From assembly GCA_029168955.1 (NCBI GenBank), contig JAPDOI010000010.1, positions 3,557,001 through 3,621,000 on the forward strand: a stretch of DNA of 64,000 nucleotides. The letters are read 5' to 3'. Within the stretch, counting starts at the first letter, position 1. Every line of letters begins with the position of its first letter. This document shows, in pieces, positions 1-11,082 of the stretch. The position numbers and the translations under genes were made by a program. The DNA comes from Aplectana chamaeleonis. Its lineage: Eukaryota; Nematoda; Chromadorea; Rhabditida; Cosmocercidae. The notes under the pieces were generated by a model, which did not search any database, was not told the DNA's origin, and worked only from the letters and a program-made list of their open reading frames with translations.

Positions 1-1283
1 AATAAGGTAGCAGACGAAGTGGAGGAAGCAGTTGGAAGGAACGACTATCGCACATTGTACAACACACTCAACCGTCTCAGAAAGAAGACCAAACCCATGA
101 GCGATTCCATCAGGAATACGGATGGGTCTTTTGTGCGATCAGCAGATGAGCGTCTGTTGCGATGGAGGCAGTTCTTCAGTGAACTCTATACTCACGATGC
201 GCCACAAGGTACACTGGCCCAACCGATACTAGTCGAAGTACAAGAGGAGACAGCGCTTGACTCGGAACCCACTGCGGAAGAAGTGAAGGCGGCAATCAAG
301 TCGCTAAAGAATGGAAAGGCGTCCGGTGTTGACAATGTCGCTGCTGAGGTCATCAACGCAGGAGGAGATGTTCTACTGCGTCAGTTGCATCAGTTAATCA
401 CGCGCATATGGCGGACAGAGAGCGTGCCGTCTACCTGGAAAAAGGCTATTGTCGTGCCTATCCATAAGAAGGGCGATGCCAGAGACTGTAAAAACTATCG
501 CGGGATCAGCCTGTTGTCGATTGTTGGTAAAGTCTTCACGAGAACTATCCAGTCCAGACTTCAACGCCATCGGGAGAGTACCTGTCGCGAAGAACAAGCA
601 GGTTTTCGTCCGGGTCGAGGATGCAGCGATCAAATTTTCGCACTTCGTCAAGATATGGAGGAAAGGATTCGCTGTGGAAAGCGCGTCGTTATCACCTTCA
701 TAGACTCCAAGTCGGCATTCGATTGCGTGCACTGGCCCGCCTTATGGAAATCGATGGAATGCGAAAACATGCCAGGAAAAATGATGAAGCTTCTGCAGGA
801 AATTTATAGAGGCTCGACTAGCTGTGTCCGCGTCGGAAACAAGCTATCCGAAGAATTCAGAGTCGATGCAGGCGTCCGGCAGGGAGATGTGATTTCACCG
901 CTCCTCTTTAATACCGTGGTCGATGCTATTATGAGAAAGACCTTGAAAATAGAAGAGGAGTCCAATTTGGCGATAACGATTTTGTCACGGATTTGATGTT
1001 TGCGGACGACAGTGCAGTGTTCACCGATACTGACATGGAAGCCACGCTATTGTTGAATGATATGGCACAAATCGCGGAATCGTATGGGCTGCGGATTAAC
1101 AAGGAGAAGACTAAAGTCATGACGTCGGACGGTTCACGTGCTTCTGTGATCTTCGAGGGAGCTGAGCTTCAGCAAGTCAAGGAGTTCAAGTACCTCGGAT
1201 CGGTGGTGCAAGAGCGAAAGGTAGTGGCTGCATCGGAGGTTCTAACAGGACCACCATTGGTAATGATTACCGAGTGTCTTTGA
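1..1283 (+). pseudogene. RTE-like non-LTR retrotransposon reverse transcriptase (5' cut by window edge, frameshifted)
   Basis: Reverse transcriptase palm of a LINE, which would copy element RNA by target-primed reverse transcription. Motifs read in order: CKNYRGISLLSIVGKVF, QAGFRPGRGCSDQIFALRQ, the first catalytic aspartate block ITFIDSKSAFDCVHW, the template-grip block GVRQGDVISPLLFN, then FADD, INKEKTKVM and FKYLGSVV. The first frame runs 19-996; the FADD block is in another frame from about 990, so one frameshift separates them. Homology stops near 1220 (after KYLGSVVQERK), so the C-terminal part is missing and the upstream endonuclease lies outside the window or is lost. The wording of these motifs fits RTE-type elements; CR1 is less likely because the CR1 copies elsewhere here read differently. 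A decayed copy, not a working gene. Confidence 0.9.
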
Positions 1284-1365
1284 CCCTGAATCAAACATAA
1301 CGTATCCGTAGGATCCTACCCACACCGCTGCCCCCATTCCTTCTTTATATTTTTATATCCTTCTT

Positions 1366-2149
1366 GATTGGGAAATCATCAAGAAAGTATGCACCATACT
1401 GGAGCCGCTCGCATCTGCTACAACCATTGTACAGGATCGTGCCTATTCACCGATTAGTGTTGTACTACCACTCTACAACGTGATTGTTGAGGGACTGAAG
1501 GAGGACAAACCTCTTCATGGGATCAGAAATCTGATTCATGATGGTCTAGTCTCAAGGATGAGAAAGCATCTGGAAAATGAAGATTTGATCATGGCGACGC
1601 TTTTGGACCCAAGGTTCGAGGACACATTTTTCGATTCCAGCAGCAAGTATGTTTTGCTGGACAAGGTCGAGGCTGCAGCGGCACGTGTCTACGTCAGCAG
1701 GGGAGAAGAGGACGTCCTGGAAGAATGTATTTTCTTCTTTCCTTGAAAGCAGAAGGATCATGAGAAGCACAGTCAACAGTGCATGCCCTGGAGTGGACGC
1801 GAAGACCAAAGCTTTAGCTGTGAGATTTTCTAGGAGTTAGTGTTCACTTTCGTCGACGTTGAAATTACTACCAGTTATTCAGGAGGTGGAAGAGTATCTC
1901 AGCATAGAGCCGGCGATTGATTTGGATCCATACGAATTCTGGGGAAATGAAGCGAATTCGTCAAAGTTCCCTCTACTGAAGGCGCCCGCTAGACGATATC
2001 TTTCTGCTCCGTCTACGTCCGCAGAATACGAACGTCTATTTTCGACTTCCGGTATCACAGTGAATGATCTCAGAAAGAGAATGAATTCCGAGACTCTACA
2101 AAAACTACTGTTTCTCCATCACAACATTAGTACACTTGGTTATCAATAG
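1366..2149 (+). pseudogene. hAT-superfamily transposase C-terminal relic
   Basis: C-terminal half of a hAT (BED-finger type) transposase. The first segment (1366-1746) reads WEIIKKVCTILEPLASATT and later ATLLDPRFEDTFF, typical of the region before the dimerisation domain. The last segment (1859-2149) contains the hAT dimerisation block: PARRYLSAPSTSAEYERLFS, then NDLRKRMNSETLQKLLFLHHN and a stop. The two segments lie in different frames, with disruption between 1746 and 1859. No N-terminal zinc finger or catalytic core is visible upstream; the sequence directly before is the broken LINE. hAT transposases cut and paste DNA with 8-bp target duplications. This copy is inactive, and no matching terminal inverted repeats are visible around it. 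Confidence 0.88.
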
Positions 2150-2374
2150 CCTCTTTTCGGATTAGCATCCAGGTTCCGTAAAGTGGATTTTTTTGTGAAA
2201 TTGCAATGAGTATTAGTAGTAAAAAACATTCTCTGTCCTAACTAACACTCCTACCCTCTTTTCGGAACACTCAGCGATTTTTGAAAATCCGATTCTGTTT
2301 TGGTCAGTACTGACTAGCTATGTATGTCTATGTTTGTTTCGTTTGTGTGATCTCTGATCTAATCAAAGGATCAT

Positions 2375-2858
2375 TTAAAGGCAGGGTCCACGATGAATTT
2401 CGTCCTCGGTTTTTGGCCGGAAATCGAAAGTTCAGAGTCTCATTGGAGCACTGGGGACGAAAGAACAAACGAAAACGAGCCAGAAAGAGCTCCATAGGAC
2501 TCCGAAGTCCGCTCGCGCTAGCCCTTCCGCTCGCGGTCGAGTTTCTCGACGTGAACGAAGGAACACTCGAAATCGCGAAATGAGCTATGGTTTTCGATCA
2601 AAAGCCCCGTTCTCCCCTTCATTCTCGACTTCTCTCTTTACTCAGGTTAGCTCGCATACATCGGTTGCAAAATACGGAAGTTACAAGCCTCGGAAAACTC
2701 GTCCACAATGCTTCTCTAGCTCAATTTTTGAGGGACCATAACTCTCATCCCAGAAGGTCGTGTACGATTTCAGACACATCGTTGGAATCAGCATGGGACC
2801 GTTTTCAAGATAGGCGGGGAAACGGAACAACGATTTTCATCGTGGACACTGCCTTTAA
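2375..2858. mobile_element. TTAA-target short element (family T), copy 1
   Basis: Starts TTAAAGGCAGGGTCCACGAT and ends with the inverse, ATCGTGGACACTGCCTTTAA, so TTAA flanks both sides. The right half contains a stretch (AAAGCCCCGTTCT, CTCGTCCACAATGCTTC, GGGACCGTTTTCAAGATAGG) that recurs in the copies at 19.6, 34.7, 48.7 and 52.2 kb. No transposase. TTAA duplication is the hallmark of piggyBac-type transposition; the family assignment is inference. Confidence 0.8.
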
Positions 2859-3148
2859 CCACGGATGGGACTCCATAGGACCACCCGTAACGGATTGGGT
2901 GAGGTTCGTCGTCTGGTTCAGAGGTGAAATGTTCTATTAAGGGTGATAGGGCTGTGCTTCGATATTAAATGATTGAAGGTTCATATATGACTATTCAGTA
3001 TTGAGTAGACTACATCTGAATAGGAAACTCAAGAGCGAAAAAGTGTCAAGGGAAGAAAGTAGGAATGTGAAAGTTGAAACGTTTTGGGTTTTTTGGTTTT
3101 GGTTTGGTTTAAATGGTTTCATGATATTATTTGTTAATGCGTTCATGC

Positions 3149-3310
3149 TACAATACCGCTCGTAGGATTTGGTCAGAAAGCGAGCGAGGTCGGGTTTTTG
3201 CGTCTTTTTTGTATAACTCGCTTTAAAGTCAACCTTGAGCGAAACTAGGAGGATATTCATGATCCTGGCGTTGAGGGCTATCCAATGGTATAGCCATTGT
3301 CGGGAATTAT
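3149..3310. mobile_element. Solo left end of TA/CAATACCG element (family C)
   Basis: TA followed by CAATACCGCTCGTAGGATTT, a run with GCGTCTTTTTTGTATAACTC, and GATCCTGGCGTTGAGGGCTA. The same order occurs at both ends of the elements at 36.4-40.0 kb. No opposite end is seen nearby, so this is a truncated or solo end. Confidence 0.65.
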
Positions 3311-3425
3311 TGATGTTGTTTCAGGTTATAAAGTTTTTTGAAGGAATTGGTTTCAAATGAAAGAATCATTTGATGATTCAAGGAAAAATTACCTTTCGAA
3401 GTAAAATGCCTGTTCGAGGAAAATT

Positions 3426-3625
3426 TTTCTGTTCCGATTTCCGAAGGTTCCTATTTTGTTCCGATTTCCGATTTCCGAAATTTTATTTTTGTTCTGATTT
3501 CCGAATTCCGATTTCCGAAATTTTGTTTTTGTTTCGATTTCCGATTTCCAAATTTTAAATTTTGTTTCGATTTCCGAAATTTATATTTTGTTTCGATTTC
3601 CGAAATTCAGGTTTTTCTTCCGCTC
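3426..3625. repeat. Minisatellite of TTTCGATTTCCGAAATTT-type units
   Basis: Degenerate tandem units built on TGTTTCGATTTCCGAAATTT, with spacing varying from about 20 to 45 bp. It is followed at about 3626-3640 by CTTCCGCTCATCCCTG, which resembles a hAT-type terminus (inverse CAGGGATGAGCGG). The hAT-type element at 52344 has similar TTTCCG runs just inside its ends, so this may be the right end of a related element whose left end is lost. Confidence 0.6.
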
Positions 3626-3980
3626 ATCCCTGGTTCGGACTCAGTCGGACTCAGCAGGTTTTTCGACGAAGTCTGACGGGGCCTTAATTGGTATATTTAG
3701 CGAAGTATTCTTTTTTAGATTAATGGCATATGAAGCTCATAATTAGACTTTCATCCACCTTCATTTGATCAGTACTCCGCACCAAAACCAGCTCCACATT
3801 TCAGTGAAGTTCTTCTGCCCTTTAGCATCAGAAAAAAATCTCCATAGCAAAGTCGGTTAAAGTCAAACTATATCGAAACCAGTTCTACATACATGTCAAT
3901 TGAGCTGTTCTACCTTTGAAATTAGCTCGCACGTTAGAGAAATCCTGCCAAATTGCGATATTGATGCTTTCTGAGGAGAT

Positions 3981-4480
3981 TACAGTACCGAGCAAATTTT
4001 TTTTGCAAAGAAAACGTTTTGCGGCATTTTTTTGCTCTCACAAAGCACCGCAACGCCATAGCTTGCTTCAAAGTGGTCCTATTTCAATTCTGAAATCATT
4101 CCTGAATTGCTTTCATTGAGTCCTTTACTATTGTGTTACAAAATGATAGATTCAGTTCCAGAATTTCATCGAAAGTTGCATATTTGCACCCCCAAACCCT
4201 TCACTACGAAATGATCAGGCGGTCATGATAGCAGAAATCTGTCATGTTTTGACCTGTGGTCCACGCGAACGTTAAGAGGAAATACCCATTTTCAACAAGA
4301 TACCAGAGTCAAAAGACCTTTCTTCACATTTTATTACATTCGCCTCACTGAGAGCAACACGAAAACTACTCCAAAAACTCACTTCGTGAATTTCGATGTT
4401 AGATATGGCGATGCGGCGCTTTGTGAGCGCAAAAAAAACCGCAAAACGCTTTTCTTGCAAAAAAATTGCTCGGTACTGTA
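3981..4480. mobile_element. TA-flanked MITE (family G), copy 1
   Basis: TA then CAGTACCGAGCAAATTTT at the left and AAAATTGCTCGGTACTG then TA at the right. About 80-bp inverted ends contain CGTTTTGCGGC and CTCACAAAGC. A second copy with the same ends lies at 40909-41412. No coding capacity. TA duplication suggests a Tc1/mariner-mobilised element. Confidence 0.78.
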
Positions 4481-4539
4481 GAAGGCTAGCGCGAAAAGCG
4501 TGCTCCAATGCTGAAATCCAGGGATTACGGGACACTTCT

Positions 4540-4690
4540 CACTCGACCGAGCAGCGGCAGTGCGGGGCGCTGCCGAGCGCGGCCAATGCCACCGTTGTCT
4601 CGCGTCTCTGCAGAGTGAGAGTGGCGGCCTGCCAGCCGCCGCGGCCGGCGCTCTTGAGCCTCACCGTACACAGAGAAGCTGTAAGGATGG
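4540..4690. other. GC-rich patch, unassigned
   Basis: A sharply GC-rich stretch (GGGGCGCTGCCGAGCGCGGC and similar) between a MITE and the CR1 3' end. No domain or RNA fold is recognised. Other GC-rich patches stand out at about 19130-19265 and 22965-23060. Confidence 0.3.
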
Positions 4691-4841
4691 CTACAGCTGT
4701 AAAAGAGGTACTCAGCGATTCAGGAAGAGCTATAGAGCGATTTGCAAAAAAAAGGAAAAGCGGAAGGGAATAAAGCAATCAGAATGGGGGAAAGCCTTGA
4801 TCAAAGACTTTTTTCTTTGTTTTTGAATTTATAAGTATAAG

Positions 4842-6626
4842 TTTATTACGAATGCGTAAGGCAAACGTGAGAGAAAAAAAAACAAACAAACACTAATTAC
4901 GCAAACCACTATACAGCCATTTTCAGAAAACAAAATAAAGCTAAGCTCTAGAAATAAAAACGCAGTTCGGTCAATCACACGGTATGATCGCTGGATTCGG
5001 TTTTTTGTATCAAGTTTACCACATGACGTTTGAATCGACTCAGAGATAGCGGTGGAGTGATACTCTTAGTCATTTTAAGGTACGCACTGCCCGCTCTGAA
5101 CGCGAAGAAGCTTCGCCGCAAAGCAGTGCGAGGGCGCTCCAAGATGAGTTTAGTTCCTCCTCCCCTTGTACGGAAATGACGTAATTTGAAAAAGTTGTGA
5201 TTTCCAAAGATACCCGAGTAGTGCAACATTTTATAGACCATGCACAAGTCCGATACTTGACATCGCGCCTCAAGTGACGGAAGACCTAGGTATTTATTCC
5301 TGATTCCAGCTCTAGGTATTTTGGAATACAAGAAACCACCCACTCTAACTAGTAGTTTTCGCGCAAAGTTATTCTGAACCTTCTCAATCGCCTGTATATC
5401 CCTTACTTTTCTTAGGTAGAACACAGTAGTACCCGATTCTAAAATTGGTCGAATGTATGTCTTGTAAGCTCTGAGAAGAATTTTTTTGTTTTTAACGGAC
5501 AATCCTTTGAAAAGCTGGAATGTTCTAGAGAGAGCCATCTTACAACGAATTTGAATATGTTTGGAGAATTCAAGTTTATCACTGTAGTGGAAGCCTAGAT
5601 CCCGAACAAACTCCACACAAGGTTTATCAGTTGCACCTACTAAGTATGAGGTTTCCGGAATGGATTCCACCGTTCCTACTCGCATGAAAATGGTCTTCTA
5701 CGGAGCTAGTGGTAACTGCCATGACCCTGCCCACTTCCATATCTCATCTACAGCGAGCTGGAGGGATTTTGAGTCATCTTACGTAGATATGGTCCTATAG
5801 ATTTTGATGTCGTCAGCATACATTTTACAGTTTACTCCGAAAGTTTCGAGGACTGAAGGCAAGTCTGCAGTGAAAATGTTGAACAAAATGGGAGACAGGA
5901 CGGCACCTTGAGGTACCCCACTTTCAGCGCATTTTACCTCAGAATAAACCCCTCCAATTCTGACCTGGAAGCTTCTGTCGGTTAGATACTCAGATATCCA
6001 CTCCAAAAGAACAGGATGAATTTTGATTTTGTTCAGTTTGAAAAGAAGCTTTGCATGAGACACTCGGTCGAATGCTTTCGCAAAGTCAAAGTAAACGAGG
6101 TCACTAACGCTCTTCCTGTCAATAGCTGCTGACCAGTCATCTAAACATTCCAAAAGATTAGTCTCAACCGATCGCCCCGGAACGAATCCATGCTGATTCC
6201 TTCGTATAATGTTCTGAGAGGCAAGATGCATGACTATATGTTGCTTCGAAACTTTTTCGAAAACTCTTCAAAAGATGGACGTGATGCTAACTGGCCGATA
6301 GTTTTCAGGATTGGAAGCAGGCTCCTTTTTCAAAACAGGGGTTACAAACGAGTGCTTCCACCTTCTTGGCACTTCACCATACATTAGTGACTGATTGAAC
6401 AAATAAGATAAAGGCCCTGCAATAACACATGCCACTCCCTTAATAAAGAAAAGCGGGTTTTGATCGGGGGTAACGGAGAAAGACTTGGGCCATTTGGTTA
6501 TCAAGTAATGAACCTTTCTAGGATCAAACCACGGGAAATCCAGCATTGGCTCACAGTCAGGAGAGAATGATTCATCGATGAACCCATTGTCTTTTTGAAA
6601 TGCAGCAGAGAACTGGTCGGCAAGCA
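4842..6626 (-). pseudogene. CR1-like LINE, reverse transcriptase to 3' end (copy 1, 3' portion)
   Basis: Minus-strand CR1-type retrotransposon. Reading from 6626 downwards: a linker with LADQFSAAFQKDNG and PENYRPVSITSIF; then HGFVPGRSVETNLLECL, LVYFDFAKAFDRVSH (first catalytic aspartate), SGVPQGAVLSPILFN (template grip) and CKMYADDIKIY (catalytic pair). The C-terminal part follows: VRDLGFHYSDKLEFSKHI, LLRAYKTYIRPILESGT, AIEKVQNNFARKLL. The frame breaks near 6231-6268 and an in-frame stop lies near 5690, so this copy is decayed but nearly complete from linker to C terminus. The minus strand carries AATAAA at 4842-4847, a possible poly(A) signal. The 5' part of the same copy lies beyond the 8.56-kb insertion, at 15192-15950. 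Confidence 0.92.
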
Positions 6627-6628
6627 TA

Positions 6629-9053
6629 CAATACCCACCCTAATTCTTGTAAAAAAGACGCGGAAGACGCGGAAGCGCGTCTTTTTCGTCTTTTCGTCAT
6701 AACTTCTTTGCTAGCGGACTAAAGTGTATAGAAAGTTATATCAATCGAATCAAGACATCGAGACGAACACAATGATCTATTTTTCGATGATCGAGGGATG
6801 AATTCGTCATCCTTCATTTGCTGAAGTACCTAAGGGGAGCCATAAACGGGCGAGTCTCCGCTAATTGCACTGAGCCATCAACGAGCAGTGTACTGTATGG
6901 CTCTGTTTACGCACCAAAGCCAAGCCTGATATATATCGGAACCTTACAAGAATTCAAATGGAACCATTTCTAACTCGAAACTCAAAATGATTCTGTGGAA
7001 ACTCCATTCACAGTACTTCAAAGCAATGGAATACTCGCCCTAATTTTCTCAGAGAAGTCACGGAAGTCGCAAACTTTTGCGACCTCTAATTGATTTCAGT
7101 TTTGGAAGATCTGAATCCGTTTCAAATTGTGGAAAATCTGAATTTAATTCAAGTTTTATTCTGATATCGAAATTCGAGCTTTTTTCAAATTTCGAAAATT
7201 TCTGATTTACTTCAATTTTTGAAAACTTTCAATTTATTAAAAACCTAACTTATTGTGATTTTCTCTAAATTATTAAATAACAGGAAATTCTAAATCATTT
7301 GAAATTTTGAAAAAATCTGAATTTACTTTAAATTGGAAAAAGTCTGGATTCATCTCAAATTATTTCTGACATTAGAAATCCTAGTTTCTTTCAATTTTCA
7401 GAAATCTGTGATTTATTTCGAGTTTTAATTTTTTGAATTTTTTCCAATTTTTGAGAATTTGTAATTTATTTCAATTTCTGGGATTTTCTAATTCATTTCA
7501 ACTCTTGATTAATCTGAATTTCATCCAAATTTTGGGAAATCAGATTTTCATTCAAGTTGATTTCTGATTTTGGAATACCGAATTTTTATAAGTTATAGAA
7601 AATCCTAAGTTACTCCAAGTTTATTTTTTTTTCTTCTATTCTTCGGAGAATCTAAACTTAATTCAATTTTTAAAACTTTTAATCTGACTCGAATTTTTGA
7701 ATTCTACTCGAATTTTGAATTCAATTAATATTTCGAAAGTTGAGGCTCTGCTGAGAACTTCAAGTATTTACTTTTCTTCTCAAAATCAGGCATTCTGACG
7801 CAACAGAGAGCTCGATTGACCTGAAATAAGTGTATGTGCGCATACAAGGAGTGTTTACAGATCTGGTAAGGTCAATTAGAGGTTTCCTGAGGCCTGATTC
7901 ACACCTCAAAAGCCACCCCATCGAGCATTAATTTGCATGTAGGCCAGTGTAGGAGGATCCTCAGAAAGCCTCATTCACTATAGCTTGCATCTAGCATGGT
8001 CCCAACTGCAAAATCTATGTTATTCAGCGCTACACCCCCTGAGTGTTCATCTTTATCACAATAACTATATTTTCTCCCCATGGCATTGCTACTGATCAAT
8101 GCTTCTCCCAGGTGCACTGATTTGCCGATTCATGAGAGTTTTCATGTCTCCATGTATGTACATATGAAACCTCTTCCTGATCAGCAATATAATTCTATAT
8201 GTTCCCATTTTTACAAACGACAATCGAAATGCAAGGTGGGTGTATCTTCTCTAATTTTCTATTCCAATTTTATAAAATCCGAGATTTATGGTGTTGATTT
8301 TTTTTTGAAAAAAAAACAAGAAAACTCGGTTTCGAATTCGTTTCAATTCTCTAACAAAGCTAATTGATTTTAGTTTTTCATGTGATTTAAATTTTCGAAA
8401 AATTTGAGTATAATTCGAATTCGCTTCTATTTTTTCTAATTTTTAAATTTCGCATTTTGTTCCAATTCCGGTATTTTAATTTCTATTAAATTCCGAATAT
8501 TATAAATTTATTTCATTTTACGGAACACATTAACTCAAATTTGAGAATTCTCAATTTGATCACAATTGTCAAATTGCAATGAAATTTCAAACTGATTTCA
8601 AATTTTGATAATGGAGGCTTTGTCGAAAAGCCTCAGTGATGAGCTTTCATTTCCCGATCAGGGATTTTTAAGGCAGTACAGAAATTCGGCCCACCACGCC
8701 TAGCGTCAGATCCTGCCTGGGCCCCTCACATGTGGTGGAATTGGTGGCCGCTCTACTCCTCAGCTGGGCCACCTCGCCACCCACAGCCGCCACAGAGACC
8801 AATCGAGGATCGAGTGAACACGTTTACTTTATAACAAACCTTTATTAATGGTCCAATATAGATTCTTCTCATTGGTTACACATAGAAGAGAGTTTGAACA
8901 GAGTATTAGAACATTCTGAATTTTATTCAATTTTTTTTTGATTTTAAAAATCCATTTTTTTATTTCAACTAAATAGGTTTTTTTCGTTTTTTTTTTCAAT
9001 TTTATTTTAATTTGTAAAAACTTTTAATTATTTTCACTTTACGGAAAATCTTC
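6629..9053 (+). repeat. Left inverted arm of the 8.56-kb element
   Basis: Mirrors 12764-15189 almost base for base, with scattered substitutions and a few 1-bp length differences. It holds a region of AT-rich units built on AATTT/GAAAT words (7080-7740) and a mixed region (7780-8300). It ends with one copy of the ~528-bp unit (about 8590-9053) in inverse orientation. A 95-codon open frame at 8080-8367 has an almost identical partner at 13469-13738 on the minus strand; this reflects arm identity and matches no protein I know. Confidence 0.88.
7032..7075. repeat. Internal TIR-like sequence at the palindrome join (left)
   Basis: TACTCGCCCTAATTTTC resembles the element's own terminus (TACCCACCCTAATTCTTG) and is followed by a matching AAGTCACGGAAGTCGC block. 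Its mirror is at 14745-14786. The sequence outside it is exactly 403 bp per arm, ending at a TA. If the inner part is removed, the two outer arms meet at that TA as a perfect local palindrome. Confidence 0.6.
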
Positions 9054-9081
9054 ACTCAACTTCACAAGTCACAACTTTCAG

Positions 9082-9822
9082 TGGATTGCTCAGTAAAACA
9101 CTGCTTCGTGAAGAAAGGCGACTTCCATTCTCGCTTGCGTTCGAGAGCGAAGCACCCTGCCAAATTGCACCTCTGGGGAGGTATTTCCATGAGAGGTGCC
9201 ACTAAGCTGGCTACATTCTCGGGCAAAATCAGAATGGACAGTGAGAAGTACTGTGAGATACTGGAGAACTGCTTTGTGCCGTTTAACAACACCATTTACA
9301 ACGGTGAGTGTTAAGGTTCGATCGGATGATAACTTTGAAGTTATTGATCATTTTAAACAGTTTGCTATAAATTGTTGTGAGAGCGGTATTTTAGGACATG
9401 GCGTCCTTGTTCAGGACAACGCGCCTGCCCATAAGAGCGTGAAGACGAGTGGGCAGCTCGCCAAGTGGCAGGTGAAGGTTATGGACTGGCCGCCAGAGTC
9501 GCCGGATCTAAACCCTATTGAATTAATCTGGGGGAATATGAAAAATTTTGTTAGGTCAGCAGATTTTCTTCTCCATAATTACCTTCTATGAAAACCTTAT
9601 ATGGTCGCATTCAGAACGCAGCATGTGAAGACACTGGAAGATCTGCAGGAAGCCGTATTCGTATACTGGAAAACGCTTACTCCGGAAGTGTGCAGCAGAT
9701 ATGTACGAGATGTGAAGAAAAAGATGCGTCGGGTATTAGACCAGGAGGAAAAATATTTACGAAGGCCGTTGATTTTTGCATTTCGAAAAGCCTCATTTCT
9801 AGATTACTGTCCTTTTCTATAG
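9082..9822 (+). CDS. Tc1-like DD34E transposase, 3' exons (partial, spliced)
   Basis: DDE transposase that would cut and paste Tc1/mariner elements. Exon A (9082-9303) reads HSRLRSRAKHPAKLHLWGGI and ENCFVPFNNTIYNG. A 91-nt intron (9304-9394, GTGAGT...TTTTAG) joins it in frame to HGVLVQDNAPAHKS. Exon B (9395-9554) carries the second catalytic aspartate (QDNAPAH) and, 34 residues later, the glutamate in WPPESPDLNPIELIWG. A 60-nt intron (9555-9614, GTCAGC...TTCAG) leads to the last exon, ending at 9822. The 5' side opens after CTTTCAG at 9076-9081, a plausible acceptor. The exon with the first aspartate (usually a DES/DEK-type block) is absent, since AT-rich arm sequence lies upstream. So the gene is 5'-truncated and cannot make an active enzyme. 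AATAAA at 9885-9890 is a likely poly(A) signal. Confidence 0.85.
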
Positions 9823-9884
9823 GAATTTCTTTTATTGACTGCAAGTAAATCATTGTTATTTATAAGTGTTGCCCTATGTTTGTA

Positions 9885-9890
9885 AATAAA
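9885..9890 (+). promoter_or_regulatory. Likely poly(A) signal of the Tc1-like transposase
   Basis: AATAAA, 63 nt after the transposase stop codon, on the same strand. The position fits a normal 3' UTR. Confidence 0.45.
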
Positions 9891-9989
9891 AGCTGTTGTA
9901 GATAAATTGAATTCAGGTTTTTTAAAAATTGAAAAAAAATAGATTTTTCAGAATTTGAAATTTCTTTTTCTTCTTAAAAAAATCCGAAA

Positions 9990-11056
9990 AATATTAAAAT
10001 TCTTGAAATTAAAAAATGAAATAAAATAGGAACCCACAAAAATTAAAATAAAATTGAGAAAAAAACAAAAACAAACCTATTTAGCTGAAATAAAAGTTGA
10101 AATAAAAAAATGGATTTTTAAAATCAAAAAAAAAATTGAATAAAATTCAGAATGTTCTAATACTCTGTTCAAACTCTCTTCTATGTGTAACCAATGAGAA
10201 GAATCTATATTGGACCATTAATAAAGGTTTGTTATAAAGTAAACGTGTTCACTCGATCCTCGATTGGTCTCTGTGACGATCGATGGGTGCTGTGGGTGAC
10301 GAGGTGGCCCAGCTGAGGAGTAGAGCGGCCACCAATTCCAGCACATGTGAGGGGCCCAGGCAGGATCTGACGCTAGGCGTGGTGGGCCGAATTTCTGTAC
10401 TGCCTTAAAAATCCCTGATACGGAAATGAAAGCTCATCACTGAGGCTTTTCGACAAGGCCTCCATTATCAAAATTTGAAATCAGTTTGAAATTTTATTGA
10501 AATTCGAAATTCTAATCAAACTTAGAATTCTCAAGATTCGAGCTAAGATTTTCCGTAAAGTGAAAATAATCAAAAGTTTTTACAAATTAAAATAAAATTG
10601 AAAAAACGAAAAAACCTATTTAGTTGAAATAAAATTTGAAATAAAAAAAATGGATTTTTAAAATCAAAAAAAAATTGAATAAAATTCAGAATGTTCTAAT
10701 ACTCTGTTCAAACTCTCTTCTATGTGTAACCAATGAGAAGAATCTATATTGGACCATTAATAAAGGTTTGTTATAAAGTAAACGTGTTCACTCGATCCTC
10801 GATTGGTCTCTGTGGCGGCTGTGGGTGGCGAGGTGGCCCAGCTGAGGAGTAGAGCGGCCACCAATTCCAGCACATGTGAGGGGCCCAGGCAGGATCTGAC
10901 GCTAGGCGTGGTGGGCCGAATTTCTGTACTGCCTTAAAAATCCCTGATCCGGAAATGAAAGCTCATCACTGAGGCTTTTCGACAAAGCCTCCATTATCAA
11001 AATTTGAAATCAGTTTGAAATTTTATTGAAATTCGAAATTCTAATCAAACTTACAA
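9990..11056 (+). repeat. Tandem ~528-bp units (copies i and ii)
   Basis: Two head-to-tail copies. Each contains GAATTCTCAAGATTCGAGCT, GTTCAAACTCTCTTCTATGT, AATAAAGGTTTGTTATAAAG, a GC-rich core with GAGGGGCCCAGGCAGGATCT, and a small hairpin AGGCTTTTCGACAAAGCCT. The boundary between i and ii is at about 10525. Copy i starts degenerately just after the transposase. Copy i carries a short extra segment in its GC core (about 10275-10295). Confidence 0.82.
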
Positions 11057-11082
11057 CACGCGATAGGGCCTCATTGGATAAG

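Noticed and set aside
8080..8367. 95-codon frame in the left arm, repeated at 13469-13738 on the minus strand
   Set aside because: Apparent conservation is only arm identity; there is no motif or known relative.
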